The notes: generated by a model not told the origin, from the letters alone. Positions 12,111-24,998 are shown, counted from the first letter of the stretch. The stretch is 64,000 nt of DNA from Impatiens glandulifera (GCF_907164915.1 NC_061868.1:49537689-49601688), one strand, 5' to 3'. Translations and numbers: made by a program.

Positions 12111-13601
12111 TGTTGTGATTAAGACTTAATTAGAGATGGATGAGATGAAATGAAAATGGAGTTGGCCCGTAATTTATATACAAAATGGTCAATAATTTGA
12201 AGGCATGGATGATGGAAAACGTGTATTTTGTTTTGAGACTTTTCATGGGTGGTGAATCTTGGGGGAGGGGAAAAGATACTAGTTTCGGAAATTACATCCT
12301 GGTTTTGAGAATTTTTGATTGATCTAGAATGTTTACGCAAGAACTTTCAACAAATTAGATGGACTTCCAAAAAATAAATTGACATAATTTATTATACTTA
12401 TTAAAAGTCTCAATATTTGATGCTTTAAATTTTAGTGAAGAAAAAATAAATTTACATAATTTATTATAATTTGTTTTACAATCTAATGTTTATCAATTAG
12501 TTTTATATTATGATCAACCTTAATAATTGATTTTATAAATCATTGGTTGGTTATAATCGATATTCAATTGTCAAATTTACAGAGGATGATTTTGAAAAAT
12601 CGACGACAAACATTTGAAACAAAATTTTCAATACCGAATTGAAACGTTTATACATTTATCTCAAAGACATGAGTTTCTATTTACAATTTTGACACACAAA
12701 AATCCATACAAAAAATAAAAAATGGGTGATCTTACTCATTTTTAAAAATTATTTAAAATTTAATTTATTAATTAAAATATTTTTATTAAATAAAATAATA
12801 TTATATAATTAAACTAAGTAAAAAATAAAATAAAACTAAATTTTCATTAAATATATATTTTTATTTTAAAAAAGGTTTATGTATATTAAAAATAATAAAA
12901 TAAATTATGCCATAAAGAAAAAATAAATAAAAATGAAAAACATTACTTAATAAGTTATTAAGGTTATAAGTGTTCGAGAAGAACGGTTAATTCATCAACG
13001 GACTATACCGACTTTCCAGAAAGAATATAGGAAAACATCATAATAATATTATTATAAAAGATACACATAAAACATGCATATATCATCGTAAGAATTATAT
13101 TGTAAATAACGCTTCATCCAAAGAACGAGATTTTTAATTAAATAAAAACTTGTAACAATTATCAAATAAATAATTTATAAATAGTTGTTAAAAATAGTGA
13201 AAAGGTTGCTGTTGTGATTAGAATAGAATTGTTTGATATTCGTTTTGATTGAGATTTATTTATCAAATTATTCTATTCCGATAATCAGCCGTAGCATCTT
13301 TTAATTATTTTTTATATTATTTTATTCTATTCTTTATTTATTTATTGAATATTTTTTATATAATTTTTTTTTTAAAAAAAATGCTATTTTAAATATATTT
13401 GTATTAAATACAATTTTTTTTATAGAGAAATAATTGCCGTTGCGCTAGGTTAATTTGGTGGGGGTATATATATATATATTTATATATACTTTACAAATAG
13501 TAAAGTATTTTCTGTCGCTCAGCCGCCGCCGCGGCGATTGTTTTTGCATCAGCGGTGAAATCCAAAGATCTACGGTCGGGTCGGGTGAGGCTGAATTATA
13601 A
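12111..13601. other. Intergenic, LDH promoter side and leader of the small DUF4535 gene
   Basis: Very AT-rich. The first 200 bases are the LDH 5' flank on the minus strand. Near 13441-13490 a TA-rich run precedes a GC-rich leader (13512-13600) of the next gene. No other gene seen. Confidence 0.6.
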
Positions 13602-13799
13602 ATGGGTTTGATCAGAAGCGGTTTGAACTTGATGTTGGGAGCGGGTTTCGGAGTATACGTCGCCCAGAATTACAACGTTCCCGACCTTCGAAAGCTGTTT
13701 TATACGGGAATGGTGATTTCCAAACATCTAGAACAGAATTACAGGAAGAAGTCCAACAAGAGAGACCAAGAACATCATCATGATGATGATGATGATTAA
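13602..13799 (+). CDS. Small conserved plant protein, DUF4535-type
   Basis: A 65-residue single-exon protein. The first half (about residues 1-30) has a Gly-rich hydrophobic stretch ending GVYVAQNYNVPD, followed by an amphipathic basic segment (RKLFYTG, HLEQNYRKK) and a His/Asp tail. This pattern is what I remember of plant DUF4535 proteins, which have no established function and look like small membrane-anchored, possibly organellar, proteins. A GC-rich 5' leader just upstream contrasts with the AT-rich surroundings and supports a real transcription unit. The tail is encoded by a CAT/GAT run (13771-13796) and may vary in length between alleles. Confidence 0.8.
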   Translation: MGLIRSGLNLMLGAGFGVYVAQNYNVPDLRKLFYTGMVISKHLEQNYRKKSNKRDQEHHHDDDDD

Positions 13800-14903
13800 A
13801 GATCATATTTTTTTTCCTTTTTCTCCTTAATTAATTAGCTAGGTTTAGATTCTAAATATACATTCATATTATATAATAATATAGTCATTCTGTCTTATAA
13901 TTAGCTTTTTAGCTTTGATTTTGTTTACTTTCTAATTTCAGCGGTGGATTTTATCTTCCTTGTGATGAGAATGAATCAATTTTAGTTACAGATTCTTAGT
14001 TTTTTGAAACTTATTAAAGTTGAAGTGTATATCAATTTATTTACAATTCTTAGTTTAAACTTATTCAATTTTCAACATCCTTTGACCTAGTACTAGTTTT
14101 TTTTTTTATGTTGGTTTGTTATTGAATATTTTGGTTTATGTTTTAATTTTTGTTTCTCAAATTGTTAATCATATATTACTTTGTTTGATATCACTTTAAA
14201 GTTTAAACACTAGAGTATTTTTTTTTTTAAATTTTTTTTGTTAGTTAGGGTTTAAATTTATCTCATTTATATTATATAAAAACCTTAAAATAATAATTTA
14301 AATTGTCACACTTGATTTGTCAATTCATATATATATATTTTTAAATTATACATTTATATTAAAAATGATAAAATTATTTAAACATAACTATACAATATGA
14401 CATAAAAAAAACAGTTAGTCTCCGACTGATTTTATTAACTTTAACTTTTCTGAATGAATCTCAGAAAACGACTACAATTATTAAAAATTTGACGATTTAT
14501 GTTCAATTATTCAATTATAAAATAAATAAAAAAAATGATTGGTAACCCAAAGTCAGAGTAATATAAACCGCCTTAATCCAAAACTCGTAAGAAAGTACCA
14601 ATCTCAATCCAAATTTTTATAAAAAAAATAAATTTAAAATAACATTATAATAATCAACTAATTAAAAATCCAAGTATAGATTTTGATATAATAAAAACAC
14701 CAAATTAACCACTAGGGTCTTAATTTGCGAAACTGGCTTGCTCTAGGCGTGGTTGTGTTAAACATCCCTGCCCTAACTGAGAGTCGCCGGTAATTCGAAA
14801 ATCACGAAAACCAAAAGCTTCAATTTCGGCATGCAGCGATCATCGCCTGCAATTTCTTATTGATTGACCCTTTTCAATCCCAAATCCAAACCCAGAAGAT
14901 AGG
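13800..14903. other. Intergenic between the DUF4535 gene and the zinc-finger gene
   Basis: AT-rich with several poly-T runs near 14098-14240. The last 180 bases, from about 14720, become more mixed and form the 5' leader of the zinc-finger gene. Nothing else recognised. Confidence 0.6.
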
Positions 14904-17440
14904 ATGACGACAAGAACCAACTTTTACAAAAACCCTTCACGAGCATACAACAAGGCCTTCAATCTCAATTCTGCTCTTCAAAATCTGAAGGGTATTCATC
15001 TTTTTGTTCCTTTATGTATCCCACACTATTATTGCTTAAGGGTTTCGTTCGTTTACTTCATTGTTTAATTTTCAGCTTATAATGATGCCACCGGAAATGC
15101 TCCTGTCACCGGAGACGCCACCGAGAATGGAAACGTTGAAAAGGAAGTAAACCGTAAACGCCCAAGGGAAAGGAAACCACAGTCACGAACTGAAAGGAAT
15201 GACAACGTCATTGAGGATGATCATCCAATGTCTCATCAGGAATATGTTGACAAAATAAGGTCAGTTCAATTGAGAATTTGTTGCTTCAATTAGTATCATG
15301 GCTTCCTTTGATGTAAGTTAGATTTCGTGTTTGTAATGTAACAGGAAAGAGTTGAATTGTTCTCTCAAGCGTGAAGAATTAAACGTTGATGTATTGGTGA
15401 GCAAATCTAGTAGTATATGTTGCTTTCATTAATTGCATTCTTACATTTTTCTTGGCGCAATTCCAGACAAATTCACGTCAGGGATTAGCTTTGGTGCAGT
15501 ATGAGAGTAAGTTCTCAAAAACATAAATCTATTACCTGAATGATTTCTTGAGATGTTGTATTGACGATGACTTCAGGCGATCAAAGTAGCTCACCAGAGT
15601 GTGATGAGAAGGCAGGGCCGTCTCGTTTTGATGTGGTTCCAAGTTCTGGTATGTAAAGATGTAATTCTTATTAGGCAGACGCAGAATTAGAGAACAAAAT
15701 CTTTTATCTCCTTTTATTTTATTGTATTCTTCCCCTTTCTTGGTTCTTAGGTAATGTGAATAAAGATGAGGTTAAAAGAAGAAGTGAAGAGCAGCGTTTT
15801 GCTGTTCCTGGGGAACCTGTTTGCGTAATATGTGGGAAATATGGAGAATATATCTGTGATGAGGTAGGATTTCTTCATAAAGATCTACCTTGAAAATCAT
15901 CAATTCTCTTCGTCCTTACTTTGGGTTTCTTTCTTGCACATCTTCTCTTATAGACTGATGATGACATCTGCAGCATGGATTGTAAAGCTGAGGTTTTGGG
16001 AAATCTTAAACTTAGTCAGGTTTCTTTCTGTTTGCAGTTTGTTTTGATTAATAATGTGAGGTGTCGTTATTATACCTTCTGAACTGTGAATTGTTTTACT
16101 AATTGTTCTATAGGGATGCTTAAACAACCAGAAACCGTGTGAATCCTCATCCTCATCCATAGATGATTTTTCAAGAGTGATTGAACTTGGAGGGGACATG
16201 TGGGATCATGAGCGTTTTCGTTGGTCCAGAAAGAGGTCTAGCCTATGCACTTATGAATGGTACATCTTATTATTTTGCGTATAATTTTCAAATATCAACC
16301 GGATTGTAAAAATTCATAGTTTTAATGTTCAATGTTGCATGTGCAGCTGGAAATGTCAAAAACCGAGCCATCTTGCTGAAGACTGTTTGGCAGTAACTTC
16401 CAATAATCAGACTGCTGCATCTATTTATTTGTACATTACAATTCCATTGATTGATTGATAAAATGTTAAAGCAAATCTCTCTTTCATTTAGGTAACAACA
16501 GGAGAAAGAAGAGCAACTCCAATACCAAGATCCCTTCTTGATCTGTATAAAAGGTTTGTATGATTTTTAGTAGTCACGAGACAACTGTATTAATACAAAC
16601 TTTTAACATTTTGAAAACAAAAAGTGCAGATGTCACCAAATTGGAAAAAGTGTGTCAGGGACAAAATGCAACTCGTGCAACTTGTCATCTTCATTAGCCA
16701 CTTGCCTCGGTTGCAATGTCACATTTTGTGATAGGTATGGCTGAATATTTTGACATGTTATTCAGAAAAAAAAATGTTATAAGCATTAATAATAGCAAGT
16801 AATCTTATGTGATGAAATGCAGTGCAGGTCATTTGAGAGAGCACATCAGGGTGAACCCTTCTCACGGAGAATATTACTCCTTTAAGCTCAAACGACTGGT
16901 GAGATTTATTTATTTATTTCCGAAACACAAACATTAAAAGATTTATCATGTATAATAAATAATGAGATTGATTGTAAAGAGTAAAAGAGAGCCGTTAATG
17001 ACTTTGTGTTGTAGGTTAAATGCTGCAAATCTTCATGCAAGGTGACGGATATTAAGACTCTCTTGGCTTGTCACTTCTGCTTTGATAAAGCTTTTGAAAA
17101 GTTCTATGATATGTACACTGCAACTTGGTATGATTTGATTTGCTTACCTTGAGTATCTCCTACATTGTTCCTGTTTATAGAGCTATTTGGACGACGTGCA
17201 GGAATGGAGCTGCACTTTCAATCATCTGGGGTTCCATTTGCTGTGAAGGTCACTTTGAATGGTACTGACACATCTCTCGATGTAAAGTAAATAAATGCGA
17301 AGAAACTGTCAAGTTAATGTGTTGGTTCATTTATTATATTCTACAGGCACAGGATGAATTGCTTGAATGCAGGTATAGAAGACAACTCTTACATAATCAA
17401 CAAGGCTGCGACTGTTCAAGTCAGCGACTTCATCTTCTGA
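14904..17440 (+). CDS. Multi-zinc-finger protein (HIT-type finger plus CCHC knuckle)
   Basis: Fifteen exons: 14904-14991, 15076-15259, 15345-15396, 15467-15506, 15577-15648, 15751-15863, 15954-16019, 16114-16259, 16347-16392, 16492-16553, 16630-16734, 16823-16898, 17015-17127, 17202-17261, 17347-17440, giving 438 residues with all phases matching. The N-terminal third is charged and probably disordered. The middle has [12 protein letters not shown]...CSMDC, resembling the HIT-type finger found in DDX59/RH41-like helicases, then a CX2CX4HX4C zinc knuckle (CWKC...HLAEDC). The C-terminal half has more paired cysteines (CNSC, CLGC, CCKSSC, CHFC, CC) and may bind several further zincs. No helicase domain is present. 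Likely a nuclear protein- or RNA-binding factor; the precise function is unknown to me. Confidence 0.82.
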
Positions 17441-18141
17441 CAATAATCAATCAAGCAATGCCAACTACTGAAAGCGATTCGATTCATCCAATCCAACCAA
17501 CCATCTGGTATGGGTTTATCCCAATATGAAACTATTTTAGGTAATGCATTTGTTTTTGGAGGAGGAATGCAAGATTTTCAATGAATATAATTGAATTTGG
17601 AAAGAAGCTTCTTGGTATTGAGAGTATGTAACTATGTATTATATTAAATTAGATTTAGACCCCTTCTTTGGCTCGATTGATTTCAACTTAAACAATCTCT
17701 ACCCATACTTGAAGTTTGACTTGTTTAGAGTTTAAACGATAAGTCGTTTTCGAAGTTATTGTTGACAAATCAAACACTACATTTATTTCTATGGGGTTTT
17801 TTTTGGAATTAAACTAGGCCTAGGACCTAATGCCACACCATATTCACAATTTAAGGACTTAGTTTGATCTTGGGTTACTTCAATAATCAAGAGATTATTT
17901 CTAGTTTAATGTATCCTTACAAATCATCTTAATCTGTTTTTTTTAGGTTGAATGACCATTTTTACCCTTATCTATAATAAACTTTATTAAATGACAAGGA
18001 TGTACAAATATATATATATAGTTTACCAGGACAGATATTTACAGTACTCATCCTTACAAAAAGTGAAATTTACAATAGATTTGTCACCGTTGGATTCAAT
18101 AGCAGCATCTTGACGACGAACCGCTGAGATTACGCCAAGGT
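17441..18141. other. Convergent 3' region between the zinc-finger and protease genes
   Basis: Transcribed tails of two genes that face each other, AT-rich with a TA run near 18010-18020. A phrase pair near 17700-17780 looks MITE-like but has no clear ends. Confidence 0.5.
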
Positions 18142-19647
18142 TCAGTTCTGGTGCAGACTGTCCCACAAAGATGAACACTCTCGTCTTGCAAATCCGACCC
18201 TTCGTTTTTTGAGATCATAAACAACCTCAAATCCCTGCTGTTGATAATTCCCAAGTGTCCCCACTGGCCCTCCTTCATCTTCATCGTCACCATCACCGCC
18301 GTTCATCAACATCAGACATCCTACCTTCCTCTTACGTTTCCCATCATCCCCACCGTCTAAAAACACGTACAAATAGTTTATCTTGGGTAACACCACACCA
18401 GATTTATTACTCCCCATGAAATGCAAGGTCAAAACAGGTATTTGAACAGCAGTCGGGTTATCAAAATAGTAACACGGACTGAGTCCCGTCCTGTCTTCGA
18501 TCCGACTCGCCCGTTTATGAACCCGCCCGACTGCGTGCGTAAATTCAATGGCAACAGCATTATACAGTTTCGAGGGTAGAATAGTAAAAGTAGTCCCTGA
18601 ATCAACCACCATCCCTCCATTCCCCTGTTTATCCACCACCTTCAGATTCTCCGGCGCCGGTATTCTTCTCTTTCCGACAGATATTGCCTCCAGTCCGACC
18701 GAATAGAAATGCCCATATTTTGGGTTGTCCAGCATCGGCGTGTAAACAAATTCGTCTCCGTTGCTGTTGCTTTTCACCGCTCTCTTGTCGTGACCCAGAA
18801 TGAGTGGACTTGGCCGGCGTATTTGATCGGCGTCGAACGAATGAGAAACCAAACAATAAGAGAATTGGTCACCCAATTGAGGTGAAAAGTTAGCAAGTTG
18901 AGCAGGCAAGGAAAGCAGGCCGTTTCCGAATCCGGCGACACCTATCGGCTCGCCAAGAGCTTCATGTGCACATCCGAAAGTGAAATTCTGAAGAACAAGC
19001 GACGGAGACGACATCGGAATAGTTAAACCGTCGGTATACAACCTCGCGATTAAGCTTCCATCGCCGTATGCATAGTAAAACTGTGGGCAAGAAAACGGAT
19101 CGCAGTCAGAGGTTTCTATCAACTCGAGTGGGCATTTGGCCATGGCACAGAGATCAGATGTGGAGGTGATTGAAGAATGGACGGCAGAACAAGCAGTGGA
19201 TTTACAGGAAACAGGGGAAGCTGACGAGAGATTGAGAGGGGCGGCGTTGGATATGGAAGACGGGTTATATTTGCCTTCACAGAGAATACACTCAAATGGA
19301 TGACAAGGTAGCCATACGACGTCGCTTCCCGTGTCCATGTAAAGGGAGATGGTTTGGGCAGGGTTTGAGCCGAGCGAGAGAGAAATGGTGTAGTCGCTGC
19401 CCGGGGCTAGAGGGAGAGAGACTTGTTGTTGTTGTTGTCTTTGTTGTTGAAAACGGGCAGAAGAGCGGACGGCGGTGGACTTAAGGAGGTGATGGGTACT
19501 GTTGTATTGGGTTGTAGACATAGAATTTGAAAGAGGGAAGAACATAAACTCGGAGTTGGTAAGACAAAAATGGAACAGTAATAGGATTACAACTACAAAG
19601 AAGGTTGTTGTTGTTGTTGTTGGAACAGAAGAAGAAGAAGAAGCCAT
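18142..19647 (-). CDS. Pepsin-like aspartic protease (A1 family, At4g16563-like)
   Basis: A 501-residue single-exon protein. A hydrophobic segment near residues 16-30 is a signal peptide, so the enzyme should be secreted or vacuolar. Both catalytic motifs of A1 proteases are intact: DTGSD (D105) and DSGTT (D349); the flap Tyr lies in YAYGDGS (residues 192-198). Twelve or so cysteines between residues 115 and 190 match the nepenthesin-type insert of plant A1B proteases, which replaces the plant-specific insert of typical phytepsins. A Gln-rich tract (about 67-75), encoded by a CAA-type repeat, sits in the short propeptide. The next gene upstream is the HINT4-like gene on the same strand, the order seen at At4g16563-At4g16566. 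Confidence 0.92.
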   Translation of the reverse strand: MASSSSSVPTTTTTTFFVVVILLLFHFCLTNSEFMFFPLSNSMSTTQYNSTHHLLKSTAVRSSARFQQQRQQQQQVSLPLAPGSDYTISLSLGSNPAQTISLYMDTGSDVVWLPCHPFECILCEGKYNPSSISNAAPLNLSSASPVSCKSTACSAVHSSITSTSDLCAMAKCPLELIETSDCDPFSCPQFYYAYGDGSLIARLYTDGLTIPMSSPSLVLQNFTFGCAHEALGEPIGVAGFGNGLLSLPAQLANFSPQLGDQFSYCLVSHSFDADQIRRPSPLILGHDKRAVKSNSNGDEFVYTPMLDNPKYGHFYSVGLEAISVGKRRIPAPENLKVVDKQGNGGMVVDSGTTFTILPSKLYNAVAIEFTHAVGRVHKRASRIEDRTGLSPCYYFDNPTAVQIPVLTLHFMGSNKSGVVLPKINYLYVFLDGGDDGKRKRKVGCLMLMNGGDGDDEDEGGPVGTLGNYQQQGFEVVYDLKKRRVGFARRECSSLWDSLHQN

Positions 19648-22600
19648 GGTTAATTGTTGCAGAAGTTGGCGAGAGTAGAAAGTGGAGATGATGATGATGA
19701 TGGGATTTTAAAGGAAGAGAATTTTACTACTACAAGTGGTGGGGACGAAGCTTCTGGATTTTATTTATCAAATTCTATATGAAGAAGAAGAAGAAGATGA
19801 TTGGAGGGTTGGTTCTTGAGTTTGATCTCACTTTATCTCCTTCTGAAGCTTTCAAAGGTGCTCTCTTCTTCCATCTTCATGAGTCATGATGACCTTATGT
19901 AAAATATAAAGGTAAAGAAGTCCCTGTACTTTCACTATAATGCGTATAAATCTATGAACTCTTAAAATATATCTATACAACCCAAAACAAACAAACAGAA
20001 TATTAGAACTCGGGGTTTAATATTCAATAATCAATTGAAATTTTAACAAGTATTGATTAGTGTTATGTTAGAGCTAATTATATTCTCTGTGTAAAAAAAC
20101 ACAATATAAAACGGTTGAAGAATTAAGACTCATATATTTATAGCCTTTTTTGTTGTGGGTTATTAATTCTAACTACTCTCTATTAAATATTGGTTCAATT
20201 GCTTTTTTAAGCTTGAATCTGATTTTGTTTTTATTTATTTTTATTAAATGAGACTCAATATTTGAATTTTTGTCATAAGAGGAGAAACTCCTAGATGAAT
20301 GTCGGTCGTATTATTTGTCTTTTTAAAGTTTAAAGTATTATTATTTTTTATTTAATTAGTTTATCATATTTGTAAGAAATTTCTCTTCTTGATATATTTT
20401 GAAAAAACAATTAATTTAAAACACAAATACGTTAAAATTAGTAAGCCGTTTACAAAATTACGTAGTTTCAATTTTCTTTTAAAAATAAATATCAAAATTA
20501 TTTTCCTTTGAATTTTTTTCAAACATTTAATTTTTTAGTAACGTTTTTAAAAAAACTTTAAAATGATAAAATTTTAATTGTTTGACCATATACACAATTC
20601 AAATTCATAAGTAGTAATAAAATACTCAAATTTAACCCAACAAAATAAATGGACCAATAATATATTAATATATATTTAATCTTCCATCTTCAATAGAAAA
20701 ATAAATAATGTAAGGTACGGATGAAGTCTTACAAGAAATGAATAAAGTATAAATAATTACACTGATGTAATCAATCAATTTTCCTTTATTCTTCACTTCA
20801 ATTCAATGCCATGCCCTAATATCAATGTACCCATGTTATGAGCTGTAACCCATTTTTTTATTTCATAAAAATCAAAGTATTTGAAGTAAAAATACCCAGA
20901 CAATGATTGAATTTGTTTGTTTGTGGTTTGTATTTTCAATTTGAATTTTGAGGTGGTCCTTATGAATCAAGTTATAGAATATGGGACCCTTTCTGCTTAA
21001 TTATTTCACACTACTACTTTGGTGAAAAATAGAGTAATTAAATAACTATAGGGGTTAAATATACTTCTAATTAAAGATAAGATGAATATTACTTTGATTT
21101 TAGAAAATATTATTTGGTTCTAGAAGAAGATAATGATTTATAATATTCCAACTATAAGGATTGAAAAATTAAATTAAATATAAATAATTGTAAGTCTATA
21201 TAGGGTGATTTTGGGCATGGGCATGGCACGTGAGTTTTTTCGTTCAAACGAGGAATACATTTTTTACGATTTTACCCCTGTGGGGCCTGGGCTGATTGAG
21301 TGGCCCAATGTGGCTGCTGGGTGGATCTCTTGGATTACGTGGACAAATAGGACGAAATCCAGCTGTCCTTTTTTTTTTTTTTGCCAGCTGGGTTTTCATC
21401 TTTATCCTTAACCTAGTGTTTGACTTTGCTTTCTCTTCTCTTCTCTAATTTTATTTTATTTTTTAAAAACACTTTGTATAATGACAATCCATTATCTAAT
21501 CAAAATAATCATCAATCAAATTATCCAATAATTTATTTTATTTTTATAATACATTAACAACAACTAAAATATTGAACTTAAGTATTTTCAAATAAATCAA
21601 AATTGTGTATAAGAAGAACTAGTACACAAAGTAATTACTTACCTACCTTGCCAAAGTTATGAAACTGATATCATATTCAATTTTGAATAACATATCTTAT
21701 TTTTATATTTAATTAATTAATTAAAATATTTTTATTTTATTTATATAATTTTTTAAAAATATATAAAAAAAATCAACTAACTTATTCTTTCATCAAATAA
21801 TATATCTCTTATGATTTATTTACATCATTAGTTTAATTGTTTATTCTTTATCTTTAATAATAGAATTTGTTGTTTGTAATTGTATTAGTTGATTTTAAAA
21901 AATAAAATAAAAATAAATCAGTTAATTATTTAAAAAATTAAGTAATTATTAGAAAAGAATGAAATTACAATGAAAATAATTAAAAACAACTTTATTGAGA
22001 TTTATGGTTCAAACTCAAAGTAATGATAACAATTTAAAATAAAAAAATAGTGGTAACCCACTTATTTATTTATTTATTTCAAAGTTAGCACACCACAATT
22101 ATCTCCACCTAACTGCGTCCTACCATAAAATTGACCAACTTATGCATGAAACCTGATCATAAAATGAAATAAAAAAAAAAACTAAATAGAAATAGCAAAA
22201 AGGCCAAAAGAATAAGAACCAAAGGCCTCTTTAAAGGGTTTTGGATGGTAAGGATTCCAATCATAATTGCAATACGCGTTATGTGAACAAAAAATAAAAA
22301 TAAAATAATTGGAGAACAAACCAAAATATATAATATTAGTACATAAAAAACAAAAACAAAAAAACAATCATGATGATGATGATTCATTCCTACCCTCCAA
22401 AAAAAGATAAGAACATATATAAAAAAAATCAATCAATTTGGTATTGATTAAGAATTATTAATCCATTTGAGAATAATTGTTGATAATAAGGACTCTTACT
22501 TGTGCATGCTATGACATACAAGAGAAAAGTATAGAAAGAAAGTATAGAAAGATCGGTATGGTCACAACCGGAGATTCTTTTATCTAGTCTAAGACTCTCA

Positions 22601-23037
22601 TCACTCGAACTATTCTATTAGGTTTAAAAGAAAGATTAGTTGTGTAAATGGATTGGCTAATTTCAGCTTAACATTAATGGAAACATGGTTGTGTGGGGGC
22701 ACCAAACATTTGGTTTAGACAAGATAAAGTAAAGAAACAGGAAAAATTAGATGAAACAATATTGAGTCAATGAAATGAAAAGCCAAACAATAACCTAATT
22801 TTGTTGTCCATGGCTTTATGTCTAGCCAAACAACAACAAAAGCAGCATGGACAAATTGTTCAATAATGAAGCAAGCCACAATCAAGCATATGTTGGACAA
22901 GTTTCCCATAATATAATGTTATATTTGAACTTATCTTTGTAACTATTTACTTATTAGTTTATAAATTAATTGAAAATTAGAGATATGCCTACGAGAAGAA
23001 AGACCAGGCATTGTAACATAAGAATAAGAAGAAAGAT
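19648..23037. other. Long AT-rich intergenic region
   Basis: The first 230 bases are the protease promoter and leader, with GAT and GAA short repeats near 19688-19702 and 19780-19800. Then low-complexity AT-rich DNA. A less AT-rich patch at 21195-21420 contains a G-box core CACGTG (21227-21232) and a T11-12 run but only an unconvincing open frame. The segment 22430-22920 is again more mixed without a recognisable product. No gene called. Confidence 0.55.
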
Positions 23038-24722
23038 TTATGGTGTTATCTTCTCCAATAACTTCTCGGCTTCAATAAATCCACCAAGAGGTCCCATTGA
23101 CAAGTATTTTATATGTTTCCATCTGTTTCAAGTGTAAAAATGCTCAGATACAAGCGATTACTAATAAAACTTCAAAAAACCATTATAAGTTGTTGCCTCA
23201 CTTTGGTATAAAGGGAAGTGCAAAACAATGGAGGTGGAGATGGTCAACACTGTTAAATGGAGGCTGATGGAAGCCAAATCTACACAACAAGGACCAAATC
23301 AAATATCAAAAGCTCCAGACAAAACAGGTACTTGCAATTGAACTGAAAAAAGGGGATAAGATAAGAATAATTGAAATTTTTAAATCTTTTGTTCAGCCAG
23401 GGGAGAAACACCAAAAGATAGGTTTCTCGAAATCAACTTAAATGACGAAATTAAAATCAGAACTTTCAATACACTGTGGGTCTTGACCACAACTCTTAAG
23501 AGATTCTATGGAACCAACATAAATGAATCATCTAATTTCACCTAGATGCAGAAAAAACCAATTGTACCTGTGTTTGGACTGAGGCGCATCTCTCGACATC
23601 AGAGTTTGTCCCACCTGAAACATGTGACTCACTGCAAAACAAAATTTAATTCAGCAAGAAAAAGAGTCAGTAACCTGGTAACCTGTTACATTTTCAATTT
23701 TCTCATCATTTTAAATTATTGATACCCAATGCAAAGTCTTCAGGACGCCTATCAAGGTCCTTAACTGTTGGAATGTGTGCAACAGGGATCACCAGGTAAT
23801 GCCTACAAAATCAATAGACCTTTCAATGATTAAACTAAACTGTAGACTACCAGATCATCTATAATGAACAAGTCAATTGTCGATCAAGATGAGTGAGAAT
23901 TCAAAAACTATTATGCCTAAACCAATCAGTCAGCCAGCATAATCCTCAATACATAGATGTAAGCAAATAGTGCTTCAGAACACATTAAACCAAAGTGGAA
24001 GATATTCCAAAATGAGATTTGATTAGCTAATCTACAAGTCTGGATTCAAAGACATGGATTGACTATAATTTTATAGTACCATATGACAGATTTTGCCTAT
24101 ATCTAAATCTCTCTCAACTGCTAATATGTTGATAATTTTCACTCTTAACTGAAAACCCATATCAATCTAGAATTTCTTTGCTGAGAAAGACAAAAGACAC
24201 GTTTTCTGTAATCTCACATAGGATTTGGATCCAAATGGGGTCACATTTGAAAACTGAATTTAGTCCTATGGTTTTGGATCCAAAATGTTTTCAAAATAGG
24301 CCTAAAGTTGTCTAAATAGCAGGATTATAATCAACACAATGGTACACTAGAGTTTCTATATCATCTTCTCAGGTCAGTCAAAAGAATCTCACTGTGTACT
24401 ATCGATAAACTAGAGCAGCTTCAATTGATAAATACCATATAGCAATCAGAAATTGCAAAATTTAAAAACCACCCAAATTCTCAAATCAAAAAACAGGAAG
24501 ATCTTAATCAGTGCCTGTATGCAGATGGGTTGATATCTTGAAAGGCAACGACCCTGTCATCCTGCAAAATATACGCCATTGACCCATCCTAAATCAACGT
24601 TAACTAATCTTTAAAAAGAGAGAAAAATAGAGGGATCGAATACTAACGGAGTGGAGTAGAGTGGTGGCGGTGGTAGCACGAGCAATTTGGCAGAAAACGC
24701 ACGCCGCCGATGCTCCGGTCAT
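23038..24722 (-). CDS. HINT4: HIT-family nucleotide hydrolase, HINT4-like (adenylylsulfatase)
   Basis: Six exons on the minus strand: 24722-24648, 24561-24515, 23802-23726, 23631-23568, 23279-23202, 23122-23038, giving 141 residues. The N-terminal CVFCQI and the histidine triad HLHLH in exon 5 define the HIT fold. Arabidopsis HINT4 (At4g16566) acts on adenosine 5'-phosphosulfate, releasing sulfate with AMP or, with phosphate, ADP; the match along the protein makes the same role likely. The C-terminus (GPLGGFIEAEKLLEKI) is typical. Intron 2 begins with GC, not GT (24514-24513), the only donor that joins the conserved frame. The start is the ATG at 24722; an upstream in-frame GTG was ignored. 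It shares a short divergent promoter with PRMT7. Confidence 0.9.
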
Positions 24723-24998
24723 TGTCGTCCGCCTAGCAACCTGGCGGAGCAATCGTTCTTTCCATTCTGTTTCATACCAACATATTTTTTTCACATTTAA
24801 TTCGTTAAAAATTGACCCTTTATGAAAAAGACTTTTACCGACATATCTGTATCAACTATAACGACGTTAATAAAACGTGGTTAAAAGTAAATTACACTTG
24901 TACCCTCTGCAAGATATTGGATTTACCAATACAGTCCCGGTAGAAATTCTCATCTTTGCGGTCCAGCGGCTGAACCCCGATTCTAAAACCCTTGTTTG
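24723..24998. promoter_or_regulatory. Shared divergent promoter of HINT4-like gene and PRMT7
   Basis: Only 276 bp separate the two start codons, which point away from each other, so both 5' leaders and any core promoter elements must lie here. No clear TATA box is seen on either side, in keeping with housekeeping promoters. Confidence 0.7.

Noticed and set aside
6555..17440. A biosynthetic or functional gene cluster
   Set aside because: The neighbouring genes encode unrelated functions (wall protein, ion exchanger, LDH, small DUF protein, zinc finger) with separate promoters.
21205..21411. Open frame of 68 codons in a less AT-rich patch with a G-box
   Set aside because: No family resemblance, ends in a poly-T derived Phe run, and no neighbouring exons could be joined.
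22715..22909. Minus-strand open frame with hydrophobic segments
   Set aside because: No recognised family, no supporting exons and ordinary intergenic composition.
24723..24794. Longer N-terminus for the HINT4-like protein
   Set aside because: The extension begins with GTG, not ATG; the ATG at 24722 gives the normal family start.
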